Shown: in pieces, positions 51,984 through 60,442 of the stretch
How positions within the stretch are numbered: position 1 is the stretch's first letter
How the letters are laid out: every line of letters starts with the position of its first letter
Assembly: GCF_000956475.1 (NCBI RefSeq)
Contig: NZ_JYJB01000009.1
Span: forward strand, 310,001-374,000
DNA: 64,000 nt
DNA from: Microbacterium hydrocarbonoxydans
GTDB taxonomy: Bacteria; Actinomycetota; Actinomycetes; Actinomycetales; Microbacteriaceae
Direction: 5' to 3'
Made by a program: the position numbers and the translations under genes
Notes under the pieces: model-generated
The model's database searches: none
The model's input: only the letters and a program-made list of their open reading frames with translations
What the model was told of the DNA's origin: nothing

Positions 51984-53216
51984 GTGCACACCGTGAAGCG
52001 GGATACTCAGCGCCTGACCTTGGCCGAGGTCGCGCCGGCTCTGGTGTTCGCGGGTCTGGCGTGTGTCGGCTTGCTGCTCTTGCAGGCGGTGCAGGCGGCT
52101 GAGCCGGTCGCGGGCGAAGTGCCGCTCTCGCCCGCCGTCGTCGGGTGGTGGGTCCTCATCGCCGTCATCGTCGTTCAGGCGGCCGCGCTGCTCTGGGCGA
52201 AACAGGCGCCACGGCTCGTGCTCGTGATCGTCTCCATCGCGCCGCTCGTTCTCGCAGTCACGGCTCCGGCCTCCACGTTCAGCGTCACTGCTCTCGGCAT
52301 CATCTTCGCTGTCTTCCTCGCCGTGATGCGCGAGCCGCTGCGGCGCCTGTCCGCAGTGATCCCGATCACGATCGTGCTGGTGGCCTTGTCGCAGGTGGTC
52401 AACGATGTTCGTGCGGGAGCGCCCTTCGACGTCTCGACCGTGGCGATGGCTGTGGTGCAGGGTCTCGTCGTCGTGGGCGGACCGCTCGTGATCGCGCTGT
52501 TCTTCGCCGCCCGTCGAGATGCTCGTGTCAGCCGCGGCAACGAGATGCTGGCGCTCAAGCGCGAGCGCGACGCCCTCGTCCAGGCCGCGGTGTCACGGGA
52601 GCGGATGGCGATGTCGCGCGAGCTGCACGACATCGCCGCGCATCACATGTCGGGCATCGCGCTGCTCTCGTCCGCCATCTACCGGCAGGTCGACACAGAC
52701 CCGGAGGCGGCGAAGACGTCAGCGCAGCAGGTGCGCGCGCAGAGCACGATGGCGCTCGACGACCTCAGGCGGGTGATCGGACTGCTGCGCGAGGATGCCG
52801 ACAGCAGCCGCACCGTGGAGACGCTGGCTTCGGTGCGCGAGCTGATCGAGCTGCGCGAGAACTCGGGATTGCCGGTCGAGTACGAGGTGCTCACCGGCGA
52901 ATGGAGCCTGGGGACGGGCATCGGCCCGCTCGCGCAGCTTGTCGTGTACCGCACGATTCAGGAGGCTCTAGCCAACGTGGTGGCGCACGCGCCCGGCGCG
53001 CACTGCGTGGTGCAGGTCGACGATCGCGCGCTCGACGTGCTCATCGTGCAGATCGTCGACGACGGATCCCGCGCGCCCGATCCGGGGCCCGGCGGCGGGT
53101 TCGGTCTCGTGGGAATGCGGGAGCGCGCCGACCTCATCGGCGCCGAGCTGGACTACGGCCCGACCGATGCGGGCGGTTGGCGTGTTCGGCTCACAGTGAA
53201 GAGAGAAGCAGCATGA
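51984..53216 (+). CDS. Sensor histidine kinase (HisKA_3, NarL-type system)
   Basis: 410 residues. Five or six N-terminal membrane helices (to about residue 180) with almost no outside loops, then a dimerisation domain with the phospho-acceptor His in SRELHDIAAHHMSGIALL near residue 215, and an HATPase domain with GGGFGLVGMRERA near 370. GTG start at 51984; GAGAAT lies 7 bases before it. The stop overlaps the response-regulator start (ATGA). An intramembrane sensor of this type often detects membrane-active compounds; the signal is unknown. Confidence 0.93.
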   Translation: MHTVKRDTQRLTLAEVAPALVFAGLACVGLLLLQAVQAAEPVAGEVPLSPAVVGWWVLIAVIVVQAAALLWAKQAPRLVLVIVSIAPLVLAVTAPASTFSVTALGIIFAVFLAVMREPLRRLSAVIPITIVLVALSQVVNDVRAGAPFDVSTVAMAVVQGLVVVGGPLVIALFFAARRDARVSRGNEMLALKRERDALVQAAVSRERMAMSRELHDIAAHHMSGIALLSSAIYRQVDTDPEAAKTSAQQVRAQSTMALDDLRRVIGLLREDADSSRTVETLASVRELIELRENSGLPVEYEVLTGEWSLGTGIGPLAQLVVYRTIQEALANVVAHAPGAHCVVQVDDRALDVLIVQIVDDGSRAPDPGPGGGFGLVGMRERADLIGAELDYGPTDAGGWRVRLTVKREAA

Positions 53217-53875
53217 TCCGCGTACTCATCGCCGATGATCAGCCCCTCGTGAGAGCCGGCCTGTCGGCGCTGGTGAACATGGAGGACGACCTCGAGGTGG
53301 TGGGCGAGGCATCCGATGGCATCGAGGCGCTCGCGATGGCGCGAGAACTGCGCCCGGATGTCGCCTGCCTCGACATCCGGATGCCGGGGCTCGACGGCAT
53401 CGCCGTCGCCCGGGAGCTGTGCGGGCCTGATGCCGAGCTCGCGATCCCCGTCCTGATCCTCACCACGTTCGACCTCGACGACTACGTCTTCGGAGCGCTC
53501 GAGGCCGGCGTCTCGGGCTTTCTGCTGAAGGATGCCGATCCCGAGACCATCACGAAGGCGATCCGACAGGTGGCCGTCGGCCTGGGCACGATCGACGAGA
53601 GCCTCACCCGCCGGATCATGCGGGAGTTCGTCCAGCGGCGCAGCGTGAGGCCGGTGACCACATCCTTGACGAGCGATGTGCTCACCGGCCGCGAGCAGGA
53701 GATCCTGGTGCTCCTCGCCCAGGGCATGTCGAACGAAGAGATCGCACGGGCCCTGGTCATCGAGTTGTCGACCGTGAAGTCGCACCTCGCGCGGATGCTG
53801 CCGAAATTAGGTGTTCGCTCCCGTCTTCAGGCGGTCGTCTGGGCGTACCAGAACCGCTTCGTCGACCTGCCCTGA
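53213..53875 (+). CDS. NarL/LuxR family response regulator
   Basis: 220 residues. Receiver domain with IADDQPLVRAG, phospho-acceptor Asp in ACLDIRMPGLDG near residue 54 and LTTFDLDDY and LLKDA; C-terminal LuxR helix-turn-helix with LTGREQEILVLLAQGMSNEEIARAL and VKSHLARMLPKLGVRSR. Partner of the kinase whose stop it overlaps. Its last 69 bases overlap the convergent CPBP protease gene, so the two messages are antisense at their ends. Confidence 0.95.
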   Translation: MIRVLIADDQPLVRAGLSALVNMEDDLEVVGEASDGIEALAMARELRPDVACLDIRMPGLDGIAVARELCGPDAELAIPVLILTTFDLDDYVFGALEAGVSGFLLKDADPETITKAIRQVAVGLGTIDESLTRRIMREFVQRRSVRPVTTSLTSDVLTGREQEILVLLAQGMSNEEIARALVIELSTVKSHLARMLPKLGVRSRLQAVVWAYQNRFVDLP

Positions 53876-54733
53876 CTGCTCCTTGCGGTAGCCGAGCTTT
53901 CCGCGCGTCGCGATGATCACGATGACGGCGGCGATCACTGCGCTGACGGCGAGGGCGTAGGAGGTGACGTTCTCGCTGACGGTCGGGAACATCTCGCTCC
54001 AGACGACGGACATGAAGTTGTTGACGCTCACGTGCGCCAGCATGGCGAGCGGAAGGCTCTGACCTGTGCGGTTGAACACCCAGGCCATGACGACGTTGAA
54101 GGCGATGCAGAAGACGGCGAAGCTCGCGGGCCGAGTCCAGTCGGCTTCCGGGTAGCCGCCCCATTCCGTCAGGAAGAGCGGCATGTGCCACAGCGCCCAC
54201 AGCGGGCCCAGGATGAAGGCGGAGCGCATGGGGCCGAACTTGTCCTGCAGGCGGGGCAGGGCGAAGTCGCGCCACCCCGGTTCCTCGGCGAGGCCCGTGG
54301 TGAGCATCTGCAAGACGAGCATCGGGAGGTAGACGGCGAGCACGGTGACGGACGGGGCCATGACCTGGCCGCCCGAGACCATCAGCCCGGTGACGATCAG
54401 TGCGGCGGGTACGCCGAGCACAGCGATGGCGTACCAGTGCCAGCGCACACGCCAGCGCCACAGGCGAGCGCCCCATTGCCGAAGCCCGGCCGCCCCGCCG
54501 GTGAGCGCCGTGACGATCAGGGCCGACGTGATCGGCCCCAGATAGGCGCCGGGAAGCATCCCCGTCAGCTGGCCGAGCTCGAACGTGTAGTCCCACACGC
54601 CCAGACCGTTGTTCGAGAGGATGTAAGGAGTCCAGGCGCTCCAGCTGAGCGCATTGGCGAGCACGAAGAAGCTCACAAGCGGATGCCGCGCGATGACACC
54701 TCTGAGCCCCCGCTGTTGTGTGACGTCGTTCAT
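53807..54733 (-). CDS. CPBP family intramembrane glutamic endopeptidase
   Basis: 308 residues with about eight membrane helices. The Abi/CPBP catalytic motifs are present: EEPGWRDFALPRL (EExxxR) near residue 150 and LWALWHMPLF with its His near 185, followed by AHVSVNN near 235. Such proteins process prenylated or membrane peptides and give self-immunity to bacteriocins in some cases. GAGAGGAAA ribosome site. The 3' end overlaps the response regulator by 69 bases; an upstream reading frame to 54929 is not needed. Confidence 0.93.
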   Translation of the reverse strand: MNDVTQQRGLRGVIARHPLVSFFVLANALSWSAWTPYILSNNGLGVWDYTFELGQLTGMLPGAYLGPITSALIVTALTGGAAGLRQWGARLWRWRVRWHWYAIAVLGVPAALIVTGLMVSGGQVMAPSVTVLAVYLPMLVLQMLTTGLAEEPGWRDFALPRLQDKFGPMRSAFILGPLWALWHMPLFLTEWGGYPEADWTRPASFAVFCIAFNVVMAWVFNRTGQSLPLAMLAHVSVNNFMSVVWSEMFPTVSENVTSYALAVSAVIAAVIVIIATRGKLGYRKEQSGQVDEAVLVRPDDRLKTGANT

Positions 54734-54903
54734 GACTGTTTCCTCTCATCGGTTCCGCGGCGCGAAACGGCCACATTCCGACGGTAGAAGTCGCCGACTT
54801 CTCTCTCGAGAGTCGAACGGTTGCACCTGGAGAAACCCATCGAACGGTGCAATCTGCATCCAAAGTTGCAGGCGCCGTAAGCATCCGATGGCCTGGCCGC
54901 TTC

Positions 54904-54932
54904 TTGACAATAAAACTGAGTGCACTCATAAT
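54904..54932 (+). promoter_or_regulatory. Strong promoter of the hydrolase-oxidoreductase-TetR operon
   Basis: TTGACA (54904-54909), a 17-base spacer and CATAAT (54927-54932): the best sigma-70-like promoter in the window. The operator dyad lies inside the spacer and reaches the -10. A 41-base leader with a GTCGG/CCGAC hairpin and a GGAGG site precedes the ATG. Confidence 0.88.
54917..54928. promoter_or_regulatory. TetR operator inside the promoter spacer
   Basis: TGAGTG-CACTCA is a perfect 12-bp dyad between -35 and -10. The TetR gene that ends the operon is the likely repressor, so the operon would be autoregulated and substrate-induced. Confidence 0.8.
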
Positions 54933-54973
54933 AGGGTCTAGTCGGTTTTCGCCGACGGACCCTGGAGGATCTC

Positions 54974-55843
54974 ATGAGCAGTACCGGCAGCACGTCGTAC
55001 GCCGAGGCGCCGAACAAGACCCTGACCGCCGCAGGCATAACCTTCGCGTACCGCGAGCTCGGTCCCGAAGAAGAGGTCCCCGTGGTGTTCTTCGTGCACC
55101 TCGCGGGCACTCTCGACAACTGGGATCCGCGGATCGTGGACGCCATCGCTCAGCACCGCCACGTGATCGCGTTCGATCAGCAGGGCGTGGGCGGCTCCTC
55201 GGGCACGGTGCCGCGCACCCTGGAGGAGGCTGCCGACGACGCGTACGCGTTCATCACCGCGCTCGGCTACACGACGATCGACGTCTTCTCGTTCTCGATG
55301 GGTGGCATGATCGCTCAGGACCTGATCGTGAAGCATCCGGATCTCGTGCGCAGGCTCGTGCTCACCGGCACCGGCCCGCGCGGCGGCAAGGACATGGACA
55401 AGGTCGTCGGCACCACGTACTGGGATGTGCTCCGTGCGGCGCTGACGCGCTCGGACCCGAAAGAGTTCCTCTTCTTCAATCGCGATGCGGTCGGCAAGAA
55501 GGCGGGCAAGGCCTTCGTGAGCCGGCTCAAGGAGCGCACGGTAGATCGTGACGAGGACATCCGCCTCTCGGCGTTCCAGACTCAGCTGAGGGCGATCGCT
55601 CGTTTCGGCCGGTCGGCGCCGTCCGATCTCTCGGTCATCACAGGGCCGACGCTGATCGCCAACGGCGACAACGACCGCATGGTGCCCTCGATCCTGTCGC
55701 ATGACCTGCACGCGCGGATCCCCGGCAGCGAACTGATCATCTATCCGGGCTCCGGGCACGGCGGCATCTTCCAGTACTGGGAGAAGTTCGTCCCCGTCGC
55801 CGTGAGATTCCTCACGGCCGACCCTGCAGCGACGATACCGTGA
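54974..55843 (+). CDS. Alpha/beta hydrolase
   Basis: 289 residues. The nucleophile elbow reads VFSFSMGGMIAQ near residue 110 (Ser in S-x-S-M-G), the acid is in ANGDNDRMVP near 235, and the His in YPGSGHGGIFQ near 262; the oxyanion region is FVHLAGTLDNW. A catalytically complete esterase or lactonase-like enzyme of the haloperoxidase/epoxide-hydrolase branch. First gene of a three-gene operon under its own TetR. The substrate is unknown; an ester or quinone-like xenobiotic is plausible given the next gene. Confidence 0.92.
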   Translation: MSSTGSTSYAEAPNKTLTAAGITFAYRELGPEEEVPVVFFVHLAGTLDNWDPRIVDAIAQHRHVIAFDQQGVGGSSGTVPRTLEEAADDAYAFITALGYTTIDVFSFSMGGMIAQDLIVKHPDLVRRLVLTGTGPRGGKDMDKVVGTTYWDVLRAALTRSDPKEFLFFNRDAVGKKAGKAFVSRLKERTVDRDEDIRLSAFQTQLRAIARFGRSAPSDLSVITGPTLIANGDNDRMVPSILSHDLHARIPGSELIIYPGSGHGGIFQYWEKFVPVAVRFLTADPAATIP

Positions 55844-55874
55844 CACGCGGCGCCGGGTCGAAGGAACAGCACTC

Positions 55875-56870
55875 ATGAGGGCGTTCATCCTCTCGAAATA
55901 CAACACCCCCGTGCACGAAGCAGACATGCCGGAGCCCGTCGTCGGCGAGCGAGACGTGCTCGTGCGTATTCAGGCGGCCGGACTCAACCAGCTCGACGAG
56001 AAGATCCGCGCGGGGGAGTTCAAGGCCATCCTCCCCTACCGGCTCCCCATCGTCCTCGGGCACGACGTCGCCGGTACGGTCATCCGGGTCGGAACCGGAG
56101 TGAAGGGCTTCACGCCGGGCGACGAGGTCTACGCCCGTCCGCGTGATCACCGCATCGGCACCTTCGCCGAGCGCATCGCGATCGATGAGCGCGACGTCGC
56201 GCTCAAGCCCGTTTCGATCACGATGGATGAGGCCGGCTCACTGCCGCTCGTGGCCTTGACGGCATGGCAGGCGCTGGTCGAGATCGCCGATGTCCGCGCG
56301 GGTCAGAAGGTTCTCATCCATGCCGGGGCCGGGGGTGTCGGCTCCATCGCGATCCAGCTCGCCAAGCATCTCGGAGCTGAAGTCGCCACCACCGCGAGCG
56401 CCGCGAACGCGGACTTCGTCCGCCGGCTCGGTGCAGATCACATCATCGACTACCGCGGGGAGGACTTCGCGGAGGTGCTCAGCGGATATGACGTGGTCCT
56501 CGACAGCCTTGGTGGCGAGAATCTGGAGAAGTCGCTGCGCGTCCTCCGACGCGGCGGTATCGCGATCGGCATCTCCGGTCCGCCCACCCCCGAGTTCGCT
56601 CGCGCCGCCGGCCTCAGTCCGATCATCCGGCTCGCGATCGCGGGACTGAGTCGCAGGATCCGCACGCAGGCCGGAAAGCTCGGCGTCCGCTACACGTTCC
56701 TTCTCATGCGGGCCAGCGGTGTTCAGCTTCGCGAGATCGCCGGATTGGTGGATGCCGGGGCCATCCGTCCTGTCGTCGGCCGTATCTTCCCGTTCGACGA
56801 GGCCGTCGCCGGGATCGAGTCGCTGAGGAAGGGCGGCGCCCAGGGGAAGGCCGTCATCAGCAATCCGTGA
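55875..56870 (+). CDS. NADP-dependent zinc-free medium-chain oxidoreductase (quinone reductase-like)
   Basis: 331 residues, MDR superfamily. AAGLNQLDEKIRAG and LGHDVAGTVIRVG in the catalytic domain (the structural zinc cysteines are absent), the cofactor loop VLIHAGAGGVGSIAIQLAK near residue 150 and LGADHIIDYRGEDF near 195. It probably reduces quinones or enones with NADPH in the cytosol. AGGAACAG site. Lies 31 bases after the hydrolase and precedes the TetR gene by 56 bases in the same operon. Confidence 0.92.
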   Translation: MRAFILSKYNTPVHEADMPEPVVGERDVLVRIQAAGLNQLDEKIRAGEFKAILPYRLPIVLGHDVAGTVIRVGTGVKGFTPGDEVYARPRDHRIGTFAERIAIDERDVALKPVSITMDEAGSLPLVALTAWQALVEIADVRAGQKVLIHAGAGGVGSIAIQLAKHLGAEVATTASAANADFVRRLGADHIIDYRGEDFAEVLSGYDVVLDSLGGENLEKSLRVLRRGGIAIGISGPPTPEFARAAGLSPIIRLAIAGLSRRIRTQAGKLGVRYTFLLMRASGVQLREIAGLVDAGAIRPVVGRIFPFDEAVAGIESLRKGGAQGKAVISNP

Positions 56871-56926
56871 CTCGGATGGTCGCGGGGGACGCATGGGAGA
56901 ATGAGCCCGATGTCCCGGAGAAAGCC

Positions 56927-57532
56927 ATGACCACTGATACTCGCCCTCTCGGCCGCCGAGAGCGGAACAAGCTCGACAAGCTCGCACGGATCACGGCCGC
57001 GGCCGGCGAGCTTTTCGCCGAGCGCGGCGTCGACGACGTGACGACCCAGGAGATCGCCGACAAGGCCGACATCGGTACAGGCACCCTGTTCCTGTACGCC
57101 AAGACCAAGGGCGAGCTGCTGCTGCTCGTGCAGAATTCGATGTACGCCGAGGCGCTCGACCGGGGTCGCAAGGCGGCCGAGGGCGCTGACGGGGTTCTCG
57201 ACGGCGTGCTGGCGGTCGTTCGGCCGGTCGTCGAATGCAACCGCAAGCAGGTCGACAACGGCCGCACCTACCTTCGCGAGATCGTGTTCGGCGACCCCGC
57301 GGAGCCGCACCACCACGACGCGCTCGAGCTCACGGCGAAGACCGAAGAGCTGATCGCCGAGGTCATCGCCCAGCGGGCCGGCGTCTCAGCCGACACGGCC
57401 CGCGGCCTCGCCCGCATCGTGTCGGCGGTGATGTTCCTCGCGATGGCCGCCACAGTGAACGCTCAGCAGACAGTCGATCGACTGGTCGACGAGATCGCCG
57501 AGCAGCTGCGCATCATCCTTCCGGCGACGTGA
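56927..57532 (+). CDS. TetR family regulator, last gene of hydrolase operon
   Basis: 201 residues. GRRERNKLDKLARITAAAGELFAERGVDDVTTQEIADKADIGTGTLFLYAKTKGELLLL (in part) is the TetR DNA-binding domain. The start at 56927 follows CCGGAG; an in-frame GTG at 56867 would overlap the previous stop and add 20 residues without similarity to the family. It should act on the TGAGTG-CACTCA dyad in the operon promoter, releasing it when the substrate binds. Ends 18 bases before the stop of the convergent gene at 57551. Confidence 0.92.
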   Translation: MTTDTRPLGRRERNKLDKLARITAAAGELFAERGVDDVTTQEIADKADIGTGTLFLYAKTKGELLLLVQNSMYAEALDRGRKAAEGADGVLDGVLAVVRPVVECNRKQVDNGRTYLREIVFGDPAEPHHHDALELTAKTEELIAEVIAQRAGVSADTARGLARIVSAVMFLAMAATVNAQQTVDRLVDEIAEQLRIILPAT

Positions 57533-57550
57533 GCTGACCCCGCGCCGCCC

Positions 57551-58252
57551 TCACCAGCGGGATGGGAGCGTCCCGCCGCGGGCGCGCGCCACCAGTATCC
57601 CGCGCTGCGAGGTCGCGAACCCCGCGAGGAGCTCGCGCAGATCCTGCGCCGATGCGGCCGCCCCGAACACATCGCTTCCGGGTTCGAGCATGACGCCTGC
57701 CGCGAGGGGACCCGCCACGACGGGGTCGAACCCCAGGTCGTCCACGATCCCGGCGACCGCCGCGACATCCGCGGGGTCGTCGCCGGCGACCGCGATCGCC
57801 TTGCGGTCCGGTGCGCCCGCCGAGCGGGCTTGCTCCTCGAGTTCGCTCGCGCTCATGTGGTTGAACGCCTTCACGACCCGTGCGCTCCCGAGGAATCGCT
57901 GCACGGTCTCGCTCGTCGACGTGCGCAGATCGGCCAGATCGGGCCGCAGCCCGTCGAGCTCCCACCAGTGGTTCATCGCGTCGATCACGAGTCGCCCCTG
58001 CAGGTGCGCCACCGGAAGCTCACGGTACCTCCCCAGCGGAATCGCGAGGATCACGGCATCCGATTCCCGTGCGACGTCGACCGCCCAGGCCGCGCTCACG
58101 CTCCCCGCGATGGCGTCCACCCCGAGGCGAGACGGATCACCCGACCCGGCGATCCGCACCCGATACCCCGCAGACGAAGCAAGGCGCGCGAGCACCATGC
58201 CCACGCGCCCCGCGCCGATGATTCCGAGCGATGCGGGCCGTCGGTCGTTCAT
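57551..58252 (-). CDS. NADPH-dependent F420 reductase-like dinucleotide-binding protein (second copy)
   Basis: 233 residues. LGIIGAGRVGMVLARLA at the N-terminus, AVILAIPLGRY near residue 70 and the family-specific VVKAFNHMSA near 125. Same family as the gene at 21416, but with a longer C-terminal part (GSDVFGAAASAQDLRELLAG) and limited identity. TACGCT (plus 58259-58264) lies 6 bases before the ATG (leaderless). Exact cofactor and substrate unknown. Confidence 0.85.
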   Translation of the reverse strand: MNDRRPASLGIIGAGRVGMVLARLASSAGYRVRIAGSGDPSRLGVDAIAGSVSAAWAVDVARESDAVILAIPLGRYRELPVAHLQGRLVIDAMNHWWELDGLRPDLADLRTSTSETVQRFLGSARVVKAFNHMSASELEEQARSAGAPDRKAIAVAGDDPADVAAVAGIVDDLGFDPVVAGPLAAGVMLEPGSDVFGAAASAQDLRELLAGFATSQRGILVARARGGTLPSRW

Positions 58253-58282
58253 CCGGACAGCGTAGCCAGCATGGCGCGGAAA

Positions 58283-58313
58283 CGCGCTCCCTCGCCGTGA
58301 GCGAGGGAGCGCG
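58283..58313 (-). terminator. Terminator of the SRPBCC gene
   Basis: CGCGCTCCCTCGC (58283-58295) pairs perfectly with 58301-58313 around a 5-base loop, 5 bases after the SRPBCC stop on the minus strand; GTTT follows the stem. Confidence 0.88.
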
Positions 58314-58318
58314 CACCT

Positions 58319-58888
58319 TCAGATGCGCAGATCGGGGTCCTCTCCGCGCACGTCGTCCGCGGGCGATTCGGAGAACCCGGATGCCGGCGGCATCGGCGTC
58401 GCGCCCGAGAGGTCGTCTGTCTGCGTGGTCGTTCCGCCGTGCACCTCACCGCGCCAGCCACCGGTCGGCAGGCGACGCTCTTCGATGAACTCCTTGAACT
58501 TCTGCAGGTCGCGCTTGACGATCAGGTCGTCGATCTGCAGCGCCGCTCCCGCCTTCTCGGCGAAGGTCTCCGGCTTCCAGTCCATGGCGAGCTCGACTGT
58601 CGTTCCGCCGTCCTGGGCGGCTCGGAACGACACGCGGCCCTCGTGCGCGACCTCGGTGAGGCTGCGCCACGTGATGTGGGCGTCGGGCACCTGGTCGACG
58701 ATGCGCGCATCGAACTCGCGTCGCACCCCGCCGATGTTCACGACCCAGTGCGTCGTGGTGTCGTCGAGCTGCTTCACCTCTTCGACGCCCGTGAGGTACT
58801 CCGGGAACGTCTCGAACTGCGTCCACTGCTCGTACGCGGTGCTGACCGGCACGTTCACGTCGATCGCCGATGTGATGGTGGTGCTCAT
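58319..58888 (-). CDS. SRPBCC family protein (polyketide-cyclase/START-like)
   Basis: 189 residues. The SRPBCC domain fills the first 145: SAIDVNVPVSTAYEQWTQFETFPEYLTGVEEVKQLDD (in part), then WVVNIGGVRREFDARIV and TWRSLTEVAHEGRVSF. The last 45 residues are polar and disordered. Proteins of this subgroup bind hydrophobic ligands and are often found in stress-related gene groups of actinobacteria. GAAGGAG ribosome site. Ligand unknown. Confidence 0.9.
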   Translation of the reverse strand: MSTTITSAIDVNVPVSTAYEQWTQFETFPEYLTGVEEVKQLDDTTTHWVVNIGGVRREFDARIVDQVPDAHITWRSLTEVAHEGRVSFRAAQDGGTTVELAMDWKPETFAEKAGAALQIDDLIVKRDLQKFKEFIEERRLPTGGWRGEVHGGTTTQTDDLSGATPMPPASGFSESPADDVRGEDPDLRI

Positions 58889-59010
58889 CTTTGCTCCTTC
58901 CGACGGGTTTCTTCTGCGAGTGCCCCACGCTAGGCCGGTTGAGCGATGGGGGAGAGGGGGTTGCTCATCGTCCGAGGGCGGGTTATGGCTGAGCATCCGC
59001 CCACTCGCGA

Positions 59011-59051
59011 GCGCGCCCCGCCCTTGCGTCGCTGCAAGCGGTGAGGCGCGC
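59011..59051 (-). terminator. Imperfect hairpin after the small gene at 59067
   Basis: GCGCGCC...CTTGC (59011-59026) pairs with GCAAG...GGCGCGC (59034-59051) with two mismatches and a bulge. Probable terminator for the gene whose stop is at 59067. Confidence 0.55.
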
Positions 59052-59066
59052 TCAGAGGCCCGGGTG

Positions 59067-59357
59067 TCAGGCCGTGGCGGCGAGAGGCGGCCGGTGCGGG
59101 ATCTTGATCGGGGCGGTCGAACGGCTCGGCGGGTTGTGGAACCGCTGCACGTCGGCGAGAACCTCCTCGGCGGACATGTAGAAGCTCGCCAGCGGCAGGT
59201 CGCGGAGCCAGAGCACCTCGTACTCGACGGTGTCCAGCTTGTAGATGCACGCGACGGTTCGACGCGCATCATGCGGGGCGTACTTGTGGTCGACGATCAA
59301 CCACTCGCTGTCCGTGACCTTCCGGAGTTCGAACCGGGGATCGGGCATCAAAGACAT
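59067..59357 (-). CDS. Small conserved-looking hypothetical protein
   Basis: 96 residues, not recognised. An N-terminal strand-rich part (RKVTDSEWLIVDH, ACIYKLDTVEYEVLWLRD) is followed by a helix (SAEEVLADVQRFHN) and a Pro/Arg tail. It looks like a small soluble domain. Start at 59357 with a weak GGAG site; a second Met follows at 59348. It is driven by a strong promoter about 110 bases upstream, which suggests abundant expression or leader control. Confidence 0.7.
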   Translation of the reverse strand: MSLMPDPRFELRKVTDSEWLIVDHKYAPHDARRTVACIYKLDTVEYEVLWLRDLPLASFYMSAEEVLADVQRFHNPPSRSTAPIKIPHRPPLAATA

Positions 59358-59475
59358 CTCAACACTCCAATCGGTCGTAGCCAGAGCTGGTCGAACCGAG
59401 GAGCGCATCGCGTCCGGGCGGAAGATCGTCACCGCCGGCCGACGGGCGTCCTCTGCCCGCCAGAGTCTCACCTGA

Positions 59476-59504
59476 ATTATAAGAAAAGGTGCGAGCGACC
59501 TCAA
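59476..59504 (-). promoter_or_regulatory. Strong promoter of the small gene
   Basis: On the minus strand TTGAGG (59499-59504), a 17-base spacer and TATAAT (59476-59481). Transcription should start near 59469, giving a leader of about 110 bases before the ATG at 59357. Confidence 0.85.
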
Positions 59505-59519
59505 CCGGTCGCGGGCGGT

Positions 59520-59999
59520 TCACGACGACATCTCCTGCAGCCGCGTGAACAGCTCCTCGCTCGTGTGGGTCTCCTGGTCGAGGTTGTCCTGGAGCAGCGC
59601 CGCGGCCTCGGGGTGCAACGGCGTGACCGCCACGATGAGGCTCTTGTACGCCGAGATCTCGTAGTGCTCGTTGCCGAGGGCGCACGAGAGCGCAACCTGG
59701 TCGTGAAGCGAGGCCGCCGAGCGGCCCAGGAGCGACTGGGCCTGCTTGGAGATGCCCTTCGTGCTCGGCGACGGAGCGGTGGATTCGGGCAGTTCGAGCA
59801 GCGTGAACACGCGACGCAGGTTCTCGATCTGCTCCTTCGTCTCGTCCTGATGATGGCGGAAGAGCTTCTTGACGTCGGCGGATCGAGCGGCGCCGGCGAG
59901 TTCCTTGAGCGCGGCGAGCGAGTCGTCCTCCATCGTCAGTGCCGTCCTGAGCTGGAATCGCAGGAGGTCCTGAGGAGATTCGAGAGTTGTCTGCGGCAT
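59520..59999 (-). CDS. DUF892 (YciE/YciF-like) ferritin-like protein
   Basis: 159 residues, four-helix bundle. SPQDLLRFQLRTALTMEDDSLAALKELAG opens helix 1 (in part), FRHHQDETKEQIENLRRVF is helix 2, NEHYEISAYKSLIVAV helix 3 and DQETHTSEELFTRLQ helix 4. The E/H residues at ferritin-like positions (E in MEDD, E..H in ETKEQ, E.Y in NEHYE, E in DQETHTSEE) could hold a di-iron site. Stress-associated family; the reaction is unknown. GAAGGGAAG ribosome site. Confidence 0.88.
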   Translation of the reverse strand: MPQTTLESPQDLLRFQLRTALTMEDDSLAALKELAGAARSADVKKLFRHHQDETKEQIENLRRVFTLLELPESTAPSPSTKGISKQAQSLLGRSAASLHDQVALSCALGNEHYEISAYKSLIVAVTPLHPEAAALLQDNLDQETHTSEELFTRLQEMSS

Positions 60000-60108
60000 G
60001 TCGCTTCCCTTCGTTGATGCGGCGAGCCCACGCTATGGTGCGCGGGTCGGCGTTCGAAGGGGCTTGATCTTCACGCTCCGGGACGGTACACGCGGCTATG
60101 GTTGCGTT

Positions 60109-60423
60109 ATGGCAACTCTGCACTACGGCGCCTCGCACATCCCGATCCACATCGAGGATCGTGCCCTTGCGCACCTCAAGGTCGTGATCGCCACGAAGCT
60201 GCGTCGGCAGGAGAGCTTCACGCTCTCCTGGAAACACCCCGAGGGCGAGCCAGGCGGACGCTCGACGATCTGGATCCATCCTTCGATCCCGCTGCGTTTC
60301 ACGTTCGACGAGCCGGAGCCGCCCAAGCTCAACGCGAAGTGGATCGAAGACCTCATGCACTCGGTGAACTCGACCGGAGGGATCATGCTGATCGACGAGG
60401 TCCTCGACACCCCTCAGGATTAG
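60109..60423 (+). CDS. DUF7882-like small conserved protein
   Basis: 104 residues. MATLHYGASHIPIHIEDRAL, the K-V-V-I-A-T-K-L-R-R-Q helix, FTLSWKHP and the WIHPSIPLRFTF strand match a small protein family, common in Microbacteriaceae, that databases have sometimes named ATP-dependent DNA ligase by error; no ligase motif is visible. TATGGT (60097-60102) lies 6 bases before the ATG (leaderless). Function unknown. The family name is from memory. Confidence 0.8.
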   Translation: MATLHYGASHIPIHIEDRALAHLKVVIATKLRRQESFTLSWKHPEGEPGGRSTIWIHPSIPLRFTFDEPEPPKLNAKWIEDLMHSVNSTGGIMLIDEVLDTPQD

Positions 60424-60442
60424 CGCCTCTGGCGTGCGGCGG

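Noticed and set aside
53807-54929. Longer start for the CPBP protease
   Set aside because: Residues before 54733 read as out-of-family noise and a GAGAGGAAA ribosome site precedes the ATG at 54733.
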